Positions 5,266 through 6,175 of a stretch of DNA of 6,175 nt are shown one piece after another. The stretch's first letter is position 1; each line of letters opens with the position of its first letter. The notes below the pieces were generated by a model. The model saw only the letters and a program-made list of their open reading frames with translations, ran no database searches and was not told where the DNA came from. Both the position numbers and the translations under genes were made by a program. This DNA comes from Bacteroidales bacterium (GTDB taxonomy: Bacteria; Bacteroidota; Bacteroidia; Bacteroidales; JAADJA01), in contig JAOZOC010000212.1 in NCBI GenBank assembly GCA_029933495.1, positions 1 through 6,175 of the forward strand, given 5' to 3'.

Positions 5266-6175
5266 ATGACAAAATTTAACGAAGATACAAGAGTGAAAAT
5301 CCCTTCGATTTTGCATTTATGCAGACTTGGATATGAGTACCTTTCATTGAAAGATGCGAAGTGGGATTTAGACACAAATATATTTCCTGAGATTTTCAAG
5401 AAATCAATAATCAAGATAAACCCTGACTTTGACGAGGAACAGGCTGAAAGATTATTAATTGATACTTCCCTACTGCTCGACAATGAAGATTTAGGAAAAG
5501 CATTTTACGAAAAACTGATTAGCAACTCAGGAGTAAAACTCATTGACTTTGACAATTTTGAAAACAATACTTTTAATGTAGTAACCGAGCTGACTTACAA
5601 AAACGGAGACGATGAATTCAGACCTGACATTATTCTGCTAATTAACGGAATGCCTTTGGCTTTTATCGAAGTAAAGAAACCGAATAACAGAGACGGAATA
5701 ATTGCTGAAAGGGAAAGAATAAATCGAAGATTTCAAAATAAGAAATTCAGAAAGTTTGTGAATATTACCCAGTTGATGGTATTCTCAAACAATATGGAAT
5801 ACGACAACGATGATATTGAACCTTTGCAAGGTGCTTTCTATGCTTCGCCATCTTACAAAAAACCGATTTTTAATTATTTCAGAGAGGAAGAAAATCTTGA
5901 TTTGTCAAAGCTATTAGCAGACGAAAACGATGAATTGGAAAACTTCATTTTAAAAGATAACAATCTAACTGTAATTAAAAATTCGCCTGAGTTTCTGACA
6001 AACAAAGACCCAAATACACCAACAAACCGAGTTTCAACATCTTTGTTTAGCAAAGACCGATTGGCTTTTATTCTTAAATATGCGATTGCTTATGTGGACG
6101 AAAAGAAAGGAATTGAAAAACACATAATGCGTTATCCGCAAATGTTTGCCACAAAAGCCATTGAAAACAAATTAG
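5266..6175 (+). CDS. hsdR: Type I restriction enzyme R subunit (HsdR), N-terminal part, runs off the window
   Basis: 303 residues are visible from ATG 5266, with no stop before the window ends. HsdR is the DNA-translocating and cleaving subunit of type I restriction systems, acting in a complex with HsdM and HsdS. The visible part is the HSDR_N nuclease domain (PF04313). The PD-(D/E)xK site is clear: D121 in F-R-P-D-I-I, and E135 and K137 in A-F-I-E-V-K-K-P. N-I-T-Q-L-M-V-F-S-N follows. The conserved R-Y-P-Q-M-F at 289-294 is the Q-motif-like segment that precedes the helicase Walker A, which would lie just outside. Family members are about 950-1080 aa, so roughly the first third is seen. The ATG is chosen because an in-frame TAA lies at 5257 and the N-terminus (M-T-K-F-N-E-D-T-R-V-K-I-P) matches Bacteroidota relatives. 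AAAGAG precedes it. No hsdM or hsdS lies upstream in the window. Confidence 0.93.
   Translation, partial: MTKFNEDTRVKIPSILHLCRLGYEYLSLKDAKWDLDTNIFPEIFKKSIIKINPDFDEEQAERLLIDTSLLLDNEDLGKAFYEKLISNSGVKLIDFDNFENNTFNVVTELTYKNGDDEFRPDIILLINGMPLAFIEVKKPNNRDGIIAERERINRRFQNKKFRKFVNITQLMVFSNNMEYDNDDIEPLQGAFYASPSYKKPIFNYFREEENLDLSKLLADENDELENFILKDNNLTVIKNSPEFLTNKDPNTPTNRVSTSLFSKDRLAFILKYAIAYVDEKKGIEKHIMRYPQMFATKAIENKL

Noticed and set aside
5106..5483. 125-aa minus-strand frame rich in F, I, S and C
   Set aside because: Antisense to the start of hsdR, whose domain and catalytic motif are unambiguous.
1..6175. tRNA, rRNA, CRISPR array, complete insertion sequence
   Set aside because: No cloverleaf, no regularly spaced repeats and no transposase-like frame were found; the two 48-bp copies are 908 bp apart and flank a gene, so they are not CRISPR repeats.

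Overview
The window looks like an accessory, recombination-scarred stretch of a Bacteroidota chromosome. Four things point to that phylum: AT-rich DNA; gene starts without strong Shine-Dalgarno sequences; several TAnnTTTG boxes (the Bacteroidota -7 promoter form) in the intergenic regions; and protein families whose closest remembered relatives are from Bacteroidota (a secreted C69 peptidase, and a HsdR whose N-terminus starts MTKFNEDTRVKIP). No rRNA, tRNA, CRISPR array, transposase or integrase was seen.

Layout. Positions 8-67 hold the first 19 codons of what looks like a type IIG/Eco57I-type restriction-modification enzyme, cut by a stop codon. Positions 213-1685 (minus) encode a full-length secreted C69 family peptidase. 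A gap of about 590 bp follows, with a coding-like minus-strand remnant (2005-2159) and a perfect hairpin (1915-1933). Positions 2276-3058 encode a compact NYN (PIN-like nuclease) protein with a C-terminal OST-HTH/LOTUS domain, probably an RNA-targeting protein. This gene is flanked by two direct copies of a 48-bp element (2161-2208 and 3069-3116, 44/48 identical), giving a repeat-gene-repeat unit of 908 bp. Downstream are two gene fragments that both lack their 5' ends: a DUF3179 gene (homology from about 3192, ORF to 4292) and the C-terminal part of an NmrA-like SDR (about 4323-4658). Each sits just after a GTTGTG motif and an AGAATAAAAC motif. After another gap of about 600 bp with one doubtful small minus-strand ORF, the 5' third of a type I restriction endonuclease gene (hsdR) starts at 5266 and runs off the window.

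How it fits together. Restriction genes or remnants bound both ends, and a stand-alone NYN-LOTUS gene sits between repeats among broken genes. This resembles a turnover hotspot or defence island more than an operon. No two intact genes form a convincing operon. The most unusual feature is the repeat-bounded NYN-LOTUS unit and the 5'-truncated genes beside it. It could be a cassette-like mobile unit, but no recombinase is visible and the repeats do not fit the canonical integron attC consensus, so that remains an inference.
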